Positions 48,396 through 58,116 of a stretch of DNA of 64,000 nucleotides are shown piece by piece. The position numbers and the translations under genes are program-made. Position 1 is the first letter of the stretch; the number at the start of each line of letters is the position of its first letter. The stretch lies in assembly GCA_943789455.1 (NCBI GenBank), contig CALSUE010000001.1, positions 1,029,813 to 1,093,812 on the forward strand. The letters are read 5' to 3'. The stretch comes from an uncultured Flavobacteriaceae bacterium (GTDB taxonomy: Bacteria; Bacteroidota; Bacteroidia; Flavobacteriales; Flavobacteriaceae). The notes beneath the pieces were generated by a model. That model had not been told where the DNA came from and did no database searches. It was given only the letters and a program-made list of their open reading frames with translations.

Positions 48396-49259
48396 ATGAA
48401 AAAACAAATAAATAAAATAGTATTATTACTGCTTTCAGTAATTGTGATAAGCAGTTGTGAGACAGAAGATAAGGCTATTGATCAAGTATTTGCCGGTGTC
48501 GAATATGGCGCTGTTCTTAGAAAGTTAGAAATTACATCGGGTAGTTATAACTTATCTGATTTAAACTCTGCTTTTTCAGTTATTGTTGAAGAACAAGACG
48601 AAGAATATGGAGCATTATTATCTGAAGTAGATGTATATGTTTCTAAAGGTGGAAATGAAGCAATGGTATCTACGGTACCTGCTAGTGCTTTTACTATCGG
48701 TGAAAAAGGATTGCCTGTTACTGAAATTTCAGTAACTTTAGGACAAGCCTTGGATGCCTTGGGTCTAGGAAGTAATTATGGTGTTGGTGACGTATTTGGA
48801 ATACGTTTATCACTAAAATTAACTGATGGTAGAGAATTCTCTGCTGCTTCTGCTAGTGGAAGTTTACAAGGATCTTATTTTTCTTCTCCATTCTTCTATA
48901 CTTCAGCTATATTATGTACTCCAAAACCAGGAGATTATGTAGTTGATATGCAAGATTCATACGGAGATGGATGGCAAGGTGACGGTATCAAAGTAACTTT
49001 TGATGGTGGACCAAGATCTGGTGAAATAGTTTTCATAGATATGTTAAGTTCTTATTCAGGAGGACCAGCATGTTGTGGTTGGACAAGTTCTTCAGAAACT
49101 TTAAATGTTCCTGTAGGAACTCAAGGTTTTGCATGGGAATACACAGGAGATTCTTACCCAGGTGAGGTTTCTTTCCAGATTTACGCTCCAGATAATTCAT
49201 TATTATTATCGGCAGCTAATCCTGCACCAGGATCTTTAACAATCTTGAATTGTTTATAA
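48396..49259 (+). CDS. Surface lipoprotein encoded with susCD, function unknown
   Basis: 287 residues with lipoprotein signal ending VIVISSC (Cys21). I see no named family for the first ~180 residues, which are beta-rich. The C-terminal part (from about 183) has the DSYGDGWQGDGIKVTFDG motif, a calcium-loop-like D-x-Y-G-D-G-W segment common in extracellular Bacteroidota proteins, followed by a CCGW pair of cysteines. Placed third after susC and susD, it sits where SusE/SusF-type accessory binding lipoproteins are found, so a ligand-binding role is a fair inference. Confidence 0.75.
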   Translation: MKKQINKIVLLLLSVIVISSCETEDKAIDQVFAGVEYGAVLRKLEITSGSYNLSDLNSAFSVIVEEQDEEYGALLSEVDVYVSKGGNEAMVSTVPASAFTIGEKGLPVTEISVTLGQALDALGLGSNYGVGDVFGIRLSLKLTDGREFSAASASGSLQGSYFSSPFFYTSAILCTPKPGDYVVDMQDSYGDGWQGDGIKVTFDGGPRSGEIVFIDMLSSYSGGPACCGWTSSSETLNVPVGTQGFAWEYTGDSYPGEVSFQIYAPDNSLLLSAANPAPGSLTILNCL

Positions 49260-49310
49260 AATAGAATTTAAAACTAAATTTTAGTAACCTAAGATTTAAT
49301 ATAAAATCTA

Positions 49311-49346
49311 AAACCTTCCAAATTAATTTTTGGAAGGTTTTTTTTA
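49311..49346 (+). terminator. Terminator of the susCD operon
   Basis: The stem AAACCTTCCAAA / TTTGGAAGGTTT (49311-49340) is followed by a run of T, 52 nt past the last stop. Confidence 0.92.
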
Positions 49347-49396
49347 TTAATATAAAATAAAAAAAAATTCAAAATATAAAACATCATTTATTATAC

Positions 49397-49404
49397 TACA
49401 TTTG
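49397..49404 (+). promoter_or_regulatory. -7 promoter box for rlmB, directly before the start codon
   Basis: TACATTTG matches TAnnTTTG. The ATG begins 6 nt later, so the mRNA is likely leaderless or nearly so. Confidence 0.5.
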
Positions 49405-49409
49405 CATGC

Positions 49410-50150
49410 ATGACTGAAAACACGACAATTTTTGGATTAAGGGCTATCATTGAAGCCATAGGTAGTGGTTCAACACTCAATAAAGTATATCTTCAAAAAG
49501 GGCTAAGAGGAAGTTTGTTTTTTGAATTAGAAACACTCATCAAAAAAGAGCGAATTACTACTAGCTTTGTTCCGGTAGAGAAATTAGATAGGCTTTCAAA
49601 AAATAAAAACCATCAGGGAGCAGTAGCTCAAATATCTCCAATAGCGTTTGCAGATTTAGAAAAATTAATTGATGATAGTTTAGAGCGTACTGCTACTCCT
49701 CTTTTCTTAATATTAGATCAAATTTCTGATGTAAGAAATTTTGGAGCCATTATTAGAACTGCAGAATGTACTGGAGTTCACGGAATTATTATTCAGCAAA
49801 GTGGAAGTGCCCCCATAAACGCAGAAACCATTAAAACTTCAGCTGGTGCAGCGTTTAAACTTCCTATATGTAGAGTTAATCATATAAAGGATGCTATATA
49901 CACATTACAAGCCTCTGATATAAAAATTGTTGCGGCTACTGAGAAAACAGAAGACTTGATCTATGCTATAGATTTCAAGCAACCTATTGCTATTGTAATG
50001 GGTTCTGAACATAGAGGAATTAACCCATCTGTTTTAAAAATTGTAGACTATACGGCAAAACTTCCTTTATTAGGAACTATAGATTCATTAAATGTTTCTG
50101 TTGCTTGTGGCGCTTTCTTATATGAAACTACGCGTCAAAGATTATCGTAA
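49410..50150 (+). CDS. rlmB: 23S rRNA (guanosine-2'-O-)-methyltransferase RlmB
   Basis: 246 residues of the SPOUT class. The N-terminal substrate-binding domain (FGLRAIIEAIGSGSTLNKVY) is followed by the methyltransferase with motif 1 DVRNFGAIIRTAECTGVHGI, motif 2 IVMGSEHRGI and motif 3 SLNVSVACGAFLYE, which form the trefoil knot. RlmB methylates G2251 of E. coli 23S rRNA. A TrmH-like tRNA target is less likely given the N-terminal domain. Confidence 0.93.
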   Translation: MTENTTIFGLRAIIEAIGSGSTLNKVYLQKGLRGSLFFELETLIKKERITTSFVPVEKLDRLSKNKNHQGAVAQISPIAFADLEKLIDDSLERTATPLFLILDQISDVRNFGAIIRTAECTGVHGIIIQQSGSAPINAETIKTSAGAAFKLPICRVNHIKDAIYTLQASDIKIVAATEKTEDLIYAIDFKQPIAIVMGSEHRGINPSVLKIVDYTAKLPLLGTIDSLNVSVACGAFLYETTRQRLS

Positions 50151-50170
50151 TCTTTATAAGTTCAAATCAA

Positions 50171-50845
50171 TTACTCACTGTCTTCATATGGCTCCTCCAC
50201 TACCTTTGGAGGTGAAAAGTTGCCATTTTCGTCAAATAACAAATCAAATTCAGACTTTGAAAATTGATATTGCTCTTTTATGATTCCTTTTTTTCTATAG
50301 AGATAAGAAAACAATAGACCTACTAGGAAACCTGATAAATGACCCTCCCATGAAATTCTATCTTCAGTTGGCAGTATAAGCCAAATCATACTTCCATATA
50401 AAAAAATAACAACTAGAGACATAGCAATAAGTCTGTAGTGTTTTCTAATAATACCACTAAAAAAAATAAAACTAAATAATAAATAAATAGTTCCACTTGC
50501 GCCTATGTGATATGAACCTCTGGCAATACCCCAACAAATTAAACCCGACAAAAGTGTTCCGTAGATAAGAACCTTATGGGCAATTGTTTTGTAGAAATAA
50601 AATAATGAGGCTAGCAGAACAAACAAGGGCACAGAGTTATTAGAAAGATGAGAGGCATCACTATGTATGAATGGAGAGAAAAAAACACCTCTAAGGCCTT
50701 TAATTTCTCTCGGCAGGATTCCATAGGAATTAAAATTATACCCAAATCTAATTTCTATCCAATAAATAATCCATATGGCCAAAATAGCAACTACTGGAAT
50801 CCAGAGTACATTTTTGTGATAACTAAGAGCATTGTCATTTTGCAT
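50171..50845 (-). CDS. Rhomboid family intramembrane serine protease
   Basis: 224 residues with about six membrane spans. The active site is visible: oxyanion region HLSNN (66-70), nucleophile Ser117 in GASG and His169 in WEGHLSG, which form the Ser-His dyad. A cytoplasmic acidic tail (PKVVEEPYEDSE) follows. Substrates are unknown. It converges with rlmB, 20 bp apart. Confidence 0.94.
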   Translation of the reverse strand: MQNDNALSYHKNVLWIPVVAILAIWIIYWIEIRFGYNFNSYGILPREIKGLRGVFFSPFIHSDASHLSNNSVPLFVLLASLFYFYKTIAHKVLIYGTLLSGLICWGIARGSYHIGASGTIYLLFSFIFFSGIIRKHYRLIAMSLVVIFLYGSMIWLILPTEDRISWEGHLSGFLVGLLFSYLYRKKGIIKEQYQFSKSEFDLLFDENGNFSPPKVVEEPYEDSE

Positions 50846-50858
50846 AAATAAATTTAAT

Positions 50859-50888
50859 CAAAAATAAATCCAATTACTAAAATAACAA
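50859..50888 (-). promoter_or_regulatory. Promoter of the rhomboid gene (TTG-N19-TATTTTTG)
   Basis: TTG at 50888-50886 is followed after 19 nt by TATTTTTG at 50866-50859 on minus, 13 nt before the ATG at 50845. Confidence 0.55.
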
Positions 50889-50921
50889 CTTCTGTCATAA
50901 ATCTTTACTATTTTTATAGTT

Positions 50922-52193
50922 ATGAATGAACCTTTGGCAGAAAGAATACGCCCAAAAACACTTGAAGACTATATTAGTCAGCGCCATTTAATAGGTGAAA
51001 AAGGAATTTTAACCCAACTTATTAAACAAGGAATACTACCGTCTATAATATTTTGGGGGCCCCCTGGCATAGGGAAAACCACATTGGCAAATATTATAGC
51101 AACAACATCTGAACGCCCTTTTTTTACTCTTAGCGCTATCAGCTCTGGAGTTAAAGATGTGAGAGAAATTATAGAAAAAGCAAAAAAAGGTAGTGGTTTA
51201 TTTACAACTAAGAACCCCATATTATTTATAGATGAAATTCATCGTTTTAGCAAATCACAACAAGACTCTTTATTAGGAGCGGTAGAGAAAGGATGGGTTA
51301 CCCTTATCGGAGCAACTACTGAAAACCCAAGTTTTGAGGTAATACCAGCACTATTATCTAGATGTCAAGTATATATCTTAAACTCATTTGATAAAAGTGA
51401 TTTAATCCTATTACTAAAAAGGGCCATAAAAAAGGATACTATTTTATCAAGAAAAGAGATTAAACTGAAAGAAACCGATGCCTTGCTTCAAGTTTCTGGA
51501 GGTGATGCACGAAAATTATTAAATATTTTCGAATTGGTGGTAGGGAATGAAGATAAGATCACCATCACTAATAAATTGGTGCTAGAAAAAATTCAAAAAA
51601 CAACAGTAAGATATGATAAAACAGGAGATCAGCATTACGATATTGCTTCTGCTTTTATAAAGTCTATAAGAGGAAGTGACCCTAATGGAGCGGTATACTG
51701 GCTTGCAAGAATGATTGAAGGAGGTGAAGATGTAAAATTTATTGCTAGAAGATTACTAATAGCAGCTTCAGAAGATATTGGAAATGCTAATCCTACAGCC
51801 TTAATTTTAGCCAACAATACGTTTCAGGCTGTTAGTGTTATTGGTTATCCAGAATCTAGAATTATTTTAAGCCAATGTGCAGTATATCTAGCAAATTCTC
51901 CAAAAAGTAATGCCTCGTATATGGCTATAAATAAAGCTCAAGAAATTGTAAAGAAAACAGGAGACTTACCGATACCGCTTCACTTAAGAAATGCACCTAC
52001 AAAACTAATGAAAGCCTTAGCGTATGGGAAAGACTATAAATATGCTCACGATTATCAAGGAAACTTTGTGCTAGAGGAGTTTTTACCTGAAAGTATTACA
52101 AATACAAAAATATATGATCCTGGAGGAAACCCCAGAGAGGAACAGTTTAGAGAAAAGCTAAAAAACACATGGGGAGATAAATATGGCTATTAA
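50922..52193 (+). CDS. rarA: Replication-associated recombination protein RarA (MgsA), AAA+ ATPase
   Basis: 423 residues: N-terminal [20 protein letters not shown], Walker A GPPGIGKT (46-53), Walker [10 protein letters not shown] (around 99-107), sensor [10 protein letters not shown], and the C-terminal MgsA/Werner-helicase-interacting-like domain with [20 protein letters not shown] and [12 protein letters not shown]. It acts at stalled replication forks. The TAA overlaps the stop of the converging gene by three bases. Confidence 0.96.
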   Translation: MNEPLAERIRPKTLEDYISQRHLIGEKGILTQLIKQGILPSIIFWGPPGIGKTTLANIIATTSERPFFTLSAISSGVKDVREIIEKAKKGSGLFTTKNPILFIDEIHRFSKSQQDSLLGAVEKGWVTLIGATTENPSFEVIPALLSRCQVYILNSFDKSDLILLLKRAIKKDTILSRKEIKLKETDALLQVSGGDARKLLNIFELVVGNEDKITITNKLVLEKIQKTTVRYDKTGDQHYDIASAFIKSIRGSDPNGAVYWLARMIEGGEDVKFIARRLLIAASEDIGNANPTALILANNTFQAVSVIGYPESRIILSQCAVYLANSPKSNASYMAINKAQEIVKKTGDLPIPLHLRNAPTKLMKALAYGKDYKYAHDYQGNFVLEEFLPESITNTKIYDPGGNPREEQFREKLKNTWGDKYGY

Positions 52194-52975
52194 AACTTTA
52201 TTTGAAGTTTTCTTGTTATTAATAATTGTTCCTCATAATATTCCACAAGCCAATGGCTTCCTTTGTTACTTAGTATTCCGTTTTTATTCTTTATAATATA
52301 TACATCCTTTTTACTCGTATTAAGAATCTCAAAAACAAGCTCATTAGTTGAGTTTGTGAGTTGATAACCTGTTTTACTTTTTTGTGCGCTTAAAATATAA
52401 CTAGTTGAAGTTTTCTTTTCCTTAGTTATTGTATCTAAAACTTCTAAAGGTTTTATTTCTATAGCTTTACCCTTGGAGGCTTTCTTTAATTCTTGAGTGT
52501 TATTTTCAGTAGTTGAATTTTCAATTTTTTGAGAAGAGAAAGAAGCATAAATAAGATTTAAATTTTCAATTGTAAAAAAAGCATTTCTAATGGATTGCCT
52601 AAAAGATCTCTCATAGTCCTTAAGTTTACTAGCACCTAACTTTGATGTGAACAATACCTTACCATTACAATCAGCTAACTCTATGTAGTTTCTGGTGGCA
52701 AAGAGATTAGACTTATCTTTTACGTCTACATGCAAAGCACTGCATTTATTATAATATAACTCCTCTGGAAGTTCTTCATTATCTAAATACACTTCATAAC
52801 CAGCCTTAGAAAATAAAAATTTTGTAAAGGAATTGGCTTTGTAACGATTTACCTGTTTTAAGAAATCAAATGTACTTTTAACAATAACATACTGTTTTTG
52901 TGAAGGGATACTTTTTTGCCCAAAAGAGGGAGAAGTCAAAAAAATAAGCATAAGAAAAAAGCATATATATCTCAT
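52190..52975 (-). CDS. Secreted protein of unknown function
   Basis: 261 residues with a Sec signal peptide (MRYICFFLMLIFLTSPSFGQ). No family recognised. Residues 30-150 are mixed alpha/beta, including DNEELPEELYYNKCSALHVD and LADCNGKVLFTSKLGASKLK. A Lys/Thr/Ser-rich linker follows at about 150-190, then a C-terminal beta-rich segment. It is 2 bp after the DUF5723-like gene, so it is made with it, and its stop overlaps that of rarA. Confidence 0.75.
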   Translation of the reverse strand: MRYICFFLMLIFLTSPSFGQKSIPSQKQYVIVKSTFDFLKQVNRYKANSFTKFLFSKAGYEVYLDNEELPEELYYNKCSALHVDVKDKSNLFATRNYIELADCNGKVLFTSKLGASKLKDYERSFRQSIRNAFFTIENLNLIYASFSSQKIENSTTENNTQELKKASKGKAIEIKPLEVLDTITKEKKTSTSYILSAQKSKTGYQLTNSTNELVFEILNTSKKDVYIIKNKNGILSNKGSHWLVEYYEEQLLITRKLQIKF

Positions 52976-52977
52976 AA

Positions 52978-54348
52978 TTAGTCTATTACAATATTAAATC
53001 CAAAATTAAAAGCAATGGAATTAGCAGTGGATACATCAGCAACTCCTAATAGGTTATCTAAACCTCCAAACACATATAGTTTACCTAATTGAAGAGAAGT
53101 TGCAGCACCAAAAATAGTAGAAGAATAGTCATTTATCGTATGGGTAAACTTGGTGTGTATTTTTTTTGAAAGAGAAGCCTCATAGAAACTCGTGAAAGAA
53201 AATTGAGGTTTAATAGGTCTCATTATATTGTGGAGCTGAAAACCTACAGCGTTATAGTAATATTGTTTGTGAGTTTTAGAATAACAACTTTTACTCCGTT
53301 TTTCTCCAAAACTATACTTAAATGCAGCATTAATTTTCATTGGTCTCCATGATGTATAGGCCTCTTGAGTTTGTTCTGTAATCACCCTATCTCTAAAATC
53401 TTGTTCAACTTGTTGCCAGTAATTACTAAGACTAGAAGTATCATATTCAAAATTTAAACCATCTAAAGTATAATTTCCATCGATATTAAAATTTTTGGTG
53501 TTTTTTGAATGTTTTACGAAACCAATATCTAGTAAACTCGCCGTAAATTCAAGTTGAGATGTAAAATGGTAAGTAAGACCTAAGTCTAACCCTAAGCCTA
53601 AATTACCCCCTAGAAACGTTCTCGAAAAATATTCATTTGGAGAATCTACATACTCATCATCAGAATCTACTATTCCAGAGGTTCTAATTTGGCCGTTTAT
53701 ATTATTTAAGGATTGACGTATGATATTTTCATTGCTCGTTGTAGAACTAAAAGTTCCAGAATTATTAAGGGATTCGATATTTATACTCGAGGAATAAATT
53801 TTAACTCTTGCTCCAATATTAAGTTTTTCACTTACTTTTTTTGAAATTCCAGCATGAAAAACTCCAAGAAAATCACCTTTCATAGAAACTTGAGATAAAG
53901 AAAAAGTACGGTTTAAAAAAGGCTCATTACCGTAATAAAATAATTCTATGAAATCTTTTGGCATATAACTTATAAAATCAAGCTCTTCATAAAACCCAAA
54001 GCTTAAGTACGTTTTTTTATCCAACCTAAAACCAACATTTAAAACATCAATTTTAGTATTAAAATTAATGTAATCTGTTGAATTAATTTTATTCAACACG
54101 CCTTCAAAACGAGTTCTAAAAGCTCTAGAATCATTTGAAAATAAGTCATTTAGGTTAAATCCTGTGAGTCCGAGGTTAAAGGAAAAATCAGATAACATCG
54201 GAATACCATAATGGCTTTTGAAATTTGTTTCTGCACCAGGATTTAATAGTAATGTTTGCGGTGTCTCCCCAAAAGAAAAAGCTAATTTCTGTTGAGATTT
54301 TAATGAACCCGTAACAATTAAAGCTATAAGTAATAGTAATTTTTTCAT
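52978..54348 (-). CDS. DUF5723-like outer membrane beta-barrel protein
   Basis: 456 residues with signal peptide MKKLLLLIALIVTGSLKSQQ. The mature part starts FSFGETPQTLLLNPGAETNF, followed by repeating amphipathic strands (LSFGFYEELDFIS, KLNIGARVKIYSSSINIESL, LGLGLDLGLTYHFTSQLEFT) and a C-terminal SIAFNFGFNIVID, all fitting the DUF5723/PorV-like barrels of Bacteroidota. Function unknown. It is the middle of three co-directional envelope genes, 7 bp after the lipoprotein gene. Confidence 0.82.
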   Translation of the reverse strand: MKKLLLLIALIVTGSLKSQQKLAFSFGETPQTLLLNPGAETNFKSHYGIPMLSDFSFNLGLTGFNLNDLFSNDSRAFRTRFEGVLNKINSTDYINFNTKIDVLNVGFRLDKKTYLSFGFYEELDFISYMPKDFIELFYYGNEPFLNRTFSLSQVSMKGDFLGVFHAGISKKVSEKLNIGARVKIYSSSINIESLNNSGTFSSTTSNENIIRQSLNNINGQIRTSGIVDSDDEYVDSPNEYFSRTFLGGNLGLGLDLGLTYHFTSQLEFTASLLDIGFVKHSKNTKNFNIDGNYTLDGLNFEYDTSSLSNYWQQVEQDFRDRVITEQTQEAYTSWRPMKINAAFKYSFGEKRSKSCYSKTHKQYYYNAVGFQLHNIMRPIKPQFSFTSFYEASLSKKIHTKFTHTINDYSSTIFGAATSLQLGKLYVFGGLDNLLGVADVSTANSIAFNFGFNIVID

Positions 54349-54355
54349 TTTTATT

Positions 54356-54898
54356 TTAAATACTTAAATGAAAAGTTCCAGTAGATTTGAACTTTATTAT
54401 TTGGTAAATATTGGGGTCAATTTGTGTAGTTGATGGATTTAACTTTACCTCTACCCTAACTTTTCTTGAAGTTAAAAATATAGGGGAAGCATCAATTTCA
54501 ATGGATTCTGATGCTACATAATTTAAATCTTGAGGAACTATAGTGAAACTAGGAATAGTTCGAGTGATGTTATCGTTACCGTCAAAAAAGACGATATTAA
54601 CTTCAAAAGATCTATCAAATCTATTTTCAATTTCAAAATCAAAAACAGCTTTAAAAACATCATTTCTGATGGCAGACGATTTAAAAACTCTAAAATCTGA
54701 AGTATCTGTAATCATTGGTATTTCTGTGCCTGTGGTACTGTTATAGAAATCATCTTGATTCAACTCAAAGTAAATTAAAGGTGTAGTAAGTATGGGATCT
54801 ACATTTAAATTAATTTCATCGAAATTTAAGTTATCAGTACAAGAAATTAAAAAACAAAGACTAAAAAATGCTACTAGATTTTTTATGTACATATTCAT
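54356..54898 (-). CDS. Lipoprotein of unknown function
   Basis: 180 residues with a lipoprotein signal ending LCFLISC (Cys20); a start at Met3 is equally likely. The rest is a single beta-sandwich-like domain (FKAVFDFEIENRFDRSFEVN, SRKVRVEVKLNPSTTQIDPN). No family recognised. It heads the operon with the DUF5723-like barrel and the secreted protein; the three may form one envelope complex (inference from spacing alone). Confidence 0.75.
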   Translation of the reverse strand: MNMYIKNLVAFFSLCFLISCTDNLNFDEINLNVDPILTTPLIYFELNQDDFYNSTTGTEIPMITDTSDFRVFKSSAIRNDVFKAVFDFEIENRFDRSFEVNIVFFDGNDNITRTIPSFTIVPQDLNYVASESIEIDASPIFLTSRKVRVEVKLNPSTTQIDPNIYQIIKFKSTGTFHLSI

Positions 54899-54933
54899 AG
54901 GATTAATAATTGAATCGTGTTTTTTTTAAGATT

Positions 54934-55617
54934 TTAAAGATATTCTTTTAAATCTAATAGATGGTTAATTGAAGTTATATTTTTTGGAACTTTAGTTAAA
55001 TGTTCTGAGTTGAAGTGTATGGCTTTTATTCCACAATTCAGAGCTCCCTCAATATCGGCCTCTAGGTTATCTCCAATCATAATACAATTAGAAGCATTTG
55101 CATTCACTTTTTCTAATGCATATTCAAATACTTTCTTATTTGGTTTTTTAACGCCTACAGATTCTGAAGTGATAATAACATCGAAAAAATTATAAATACC
55201 AGATTTTTTCATTTTTTTAGTCTGAATTTCTTCAAAACCATTTGTAATAATATGAAGTTGATAGTGCGTTTGTAAATATTCTAAGATCTCAAAGGTTCCA
55301 TCGAATAGATGGTTGTGGTTGGGAAGTTTGGCAATATATTCATCTGAAAGATGGTGTATGACCTCATCTTTAACAGGAAGCTTTAGTGCATCAAAAGTTT
55401 CCTTCAATCGTAGATATTTTAATTCTTTTTTAGTCACTTGTTCTTCTCTATATTTTTTCCAATAGCTAAAATTAATTGGAATGTATATTTTCAAAAACAA
55501 GTCAATATCAACGATTACATTAGCGGCTGGTAAAATTTCTTTAAAAGTTAACGCAGAATTTTTTTCAAAATCCCAAAGAGTGTGATCTAAATCAAAAAAA
55601 ACATGTTGTATTTTCAT
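54934..55617 (-). CDS. YjjG-type HAD noncanonical pyrimidine nucleotidase
   Basis: 227 residues of HAD subfamily I. Motif I is DLDHTLWDF (9-17), motif II IITNGFEEIQ, motif III ESVGVKKPNKKVFEYAL and motif IV MIGDNLEADIEGALNCGI. The DLDHTLWDF opening and size match YjjG, which dephosphorylates non-canonical pyrimidine nucleotides and so cleans the nucleotide pool. Transcribed alone on minus. Confidence 0.9.
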   Translation of the reverse strand: MKIQHVFFDLDHTLWDFEKNSALTFKEILPAANVIVDIDLFLKIYIPINFSYWKKYREEQVTKKELKYLRLKETFDALKLPVKDEVIHHLSDEYIAKLPNHNHLFDGTFEILEYLQTHYQLHIITNGFEEIQTKKMKKSGIYNFFDVIITSESVGVKKPNKKVFEYALEKVNANASNCIMIGDNLEADIEGALNCGIKAIHFNSEHLTKVPKNITSINHLLDLKEYL

Positions 55618-55688
55618 AAGGTAAATATAATAATCTAGCGTTAAAAATGTTTGAACTTATTATATATTTGATTTTTAAGATATAACTG

Positions 55689-56813
55689 TTGAAAAAAAAG
55701 CTTCATATATTATTTTTGTGTGGATGGTATCCATCTTCGGTACTTCCTCAAAATGGTGATTTTATTAAAAGACATGCTGAAGCTGTTAGCAGTAAACATC
55801 GGGTTAGTGTACTACATATTATTTCTAAAACTGGGGTGTCAAAAACTCAAATTGAAGTGATAAAAAAAGGTGATTTAGCTACTTATATTGCCTATATACC
55901 ACCAAGTTCTAATCCAATCATAAAATTAATTAGATTTTGGAATGCCTATAAAAACATCTTGAGGCAAATAGGCAGTTTTGATGTAGTTCATCTCAATAAA
56001 CTATACCCTTTTGGTGGATTTGCTCTTCACTTAAATAAGTTTAAAAACATCCCCTATATCATCTCAGAACACTGGACAGGCTATCATTTGAAGGAAAAGA
56101 AATCATTGCCTTGGATGGAACGCGTTTTATCAAAAAAAATTACAAAAAATGCGAGTTTTATATGCCCTGTAAGTACAGATTTAAAAAAATCAATGTTGAA
56201 ATCTGGATTAAAAGGTAGCTATGAAATCATTCCAAATGTGGTAGATACTCATCTTTTTAAACCGGCAAAAAAAACAACTAAAAAATTTACAATTACTCAC
56301 ATCTCTAACTTAGAGGATCAGCATAAAAATATTTCTGGCATGTTACGTGTTGCCAAGCAACTTGAAAGTTCTATTGATTCTTTTCAGTGGAATTTTATCG
56401 GTGGAAAGAAAGATATATACAAGGGATTAATTGATGAATTAAACTTCAAGAAAAATACAATCCATTTTATAGATCAACTAAGTCATAAAAAAATTCCAAA
56501 ACAATTAACGCAATCAGATGTCTTTGTTCTTTTTAGTAATTATGAAAATCTACCCTGTGTAATACTAGAAGCTTTTGCTTGTGGCACTCCAGTAATTTCA
56601 ACACATGTTGGAGGTATTCACGAATTTTTTCCAAAAGATTTTGGGTTTCTTATTGAACAAAATAACGAAGATCAACTTGTAGAAAAAATCATAAGCATAC
56701 ATCATAATCCAATTACAAAAAGTGATGGTATGCATCAATATGCGAATACTAACTTTAGCTCAGGAAAAATTTGTGAATCATTTTCAAGGCTTTACCTTAA
56801 AACATTAAATTAA
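55689..56813 (+). CDS. Glycosyltransferase family 4 protein
   Basis: TTG start, 374 residues. The GT-B fold is visible: N-terminal LHILFLCGWYPSSVLPQNGD, C-terminal FVLFSNYENLPCVILEAFAC with the E-x7-E motif and GTPVISTHVGGIHEF. It transfers a sugar from an activated donor to a growing glycan; donor and acceptor cannot be told. It precedes a flippase by 6 bp, so both likely act on the same surface glycan. The TTG is preferred because no ATG lies near it in frame. Confidence 0.93.
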   Translation: MKKKLHILFLCGWYPSSVLPQNGDFIKRHAEAVSSKHRVSVLHIISKTGVSKTQIEVIKKGDLATYIAYIPPSSNPIIKLIRFWNAYKNILRQIGSFDVVHLNKLYPFGGFALHLNKFKNIPYIISEHWTGYHLKEKKSLPWMERVLSKKITKNASFICPVSTDLKKSMLKSGLKGSYEIIPNVVDTHLFKPAKKTTKKFTITHISNLEDQHKNISGMLRVAKQLESSIDSFQWNFIGGKKDIYKGLIDELNFKKNTIHFIDQLSHKKIPKQLTQSDVFVLFSNYENLPCVILEAFACGTPVISTHVGGIHEFFPKDFGFLIEQNNEDQLVEKIISIHHNPITKSDGMHQYANTNFSSGKICESFSRLYLKTLN

Positions 56814-56819
56814 AAAGAA

Positions 56820-58076
56820 TTGGGTGATATTAAAGAATATATTAAAGGATTCATAGATAGATCAGGGAACTATGTTTTTTTGTCTACTTTATTTTCAAGA
56901 GGGTTCTCTTTTCTGGGTTCTTGGATTGCTTTACAACTCATAGATCATGAAGAACTAGGAGTTATTCTGTTTGCTTTTAGTATTGTTCAGTTTATCATAC
57001 CAATTGGCGGTTTTGGTTTGCATCAAAGTCTTATTAGATATGGTGCTTTGTTGAATTCTAATGAAGAAAAGCAAGAACTCTTTTCTTATGTTCTCAAAAA
57101 AGGAATTATCGCTTCAATTTTAATTATCCTTTTATTGAATGTGATCGGTTATTTTATTCCATTTCAATTTGATAAAACCTATGGGTACTTTTCTTTTTTA
57201 ACGCTCACTATCTTAACAATTTTTATTCTTGAAATTATAAAAATACAATTCCGCCTTCAGCATAAAAATAAGTTATATGCCAGTTGTGAATTTTGGTATA
57301 ATGCCATTCTTGTGATCCTAATTTTTCTTTTAAGTTATTACTTTGATGGGTTTGGCTATGTTATCGCTTTAATTATATCACCATTAATTACGGTACTTTT
57401 TTTCTTAAAAAAACTAAACATTAAACTAACCTCAACAAACAACTTGAAAATTACCAATTTCTTTTTCTGGAGATATGGCTTTTTGGGAGGGATTTCTAAT
57501 GTTGTAACTCAACTGCTTATTCTTATTGATATCATTTTAATTGGACACCTCATGGATGATCCTATTCAAGTAACTAACTATAGATATATATCCATTATAC
57601 CCTTTAGTCTATTATTTTTACCCAGAGTATTTATTACAACTGATTTTGTGACATTTACAGAGAAGATAGCGGATCGTGAGTATATAATGAAGTACATAAA
57701 AAATTATGTGCTGTTTTTTGCCATCATTAGTATAATTATACTTGTTTTCAGCTATTTATTTGCAAGTGAAATTCTTTCAATATTTGGCAAGGAGTACATG
57801 ATGTACACAGATTCTTTCTTTATCCTAATTATTGGTATTATTGGTATTTTCTTGTTAAGAGGGGTCTTTGGAAATTTATTGGCATCCATAGGAAGAATTG
57901 AGATCAATTATTATATCATTTGTATGGCATTACTAATTAATATCCTGAGCAATCAATACCTAATTCCAATATACGGCATCAAAGGTGCAGCCATTACATC
58001 AGCAATTTTAATGTGGTTTACTGGAATTCTTTCCTGGTTGTGTTTTGCGTATCTATATAGAAAAAAATATAGGTAA
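56820..58076 (+). CDS. Oligosaccharide flippase family protein (Wzx/MOP-like)
   Basis: TTG start, 418 residues with about 12-14 membrane spans. The N-terminal SRGFSFLGSWIALQLIDHEELGVILFAFSIVQF (24-57) and GLHQSLIRYGAL fit the polysaccharide transport (MOP) superfamily. Such proteins flip lipid-linked glycans across the inner membrane. It is 6 bp after the GT4 gene and ends 40 bp from the converging FemAB-like gene. Confidence 0.9.
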   Translation: MGDIKEYIKGFIDRSGNYVFLSTLFSRGFSFLGSWIALQLIDHEELGVILFAFSIVQFIIPIGGFGLHQSLIRYGALLNSNEEKQELFSYVLKKGIIASILIILLLNVIGYFIPFQFDKTYGYFSFLTLTILTIFILEIIKIQFRLQHKNKLYASCEFWYNAILVILIFLLSYYFDGFGYVIALIISPLITVLFFLKKLNIKLTSTNNLKITNFFFWRYGFLGGISNVVTQLLILIDIILIGHLMDDPIQVTNYRYISIIPFSLLFLPRVFITTDFVTFTEKIADREYIMKYIKNYVLFFAIISIIILVFSYLFASEILSIFGKEYMMYTDSFFILIIGIIGIFLLRGVFGNLLASIGRIEINYYIICMALLINILSNQYLIPIYGIKGAAITSAILMWFTGILSWLCFAYLYRKKYR

Positions 58077-58116
58077 ACTTTTAGAAACCAAAATTGAATA
58101 CTCTTTTCGGTACTGG

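Noticed and set aside
43346..49346. Polysaccharide utilisation locus
   Set aside because: susC and susD are present, but there are no carbohydrate-active enzymes or regulators, so I do not call it a PUL.
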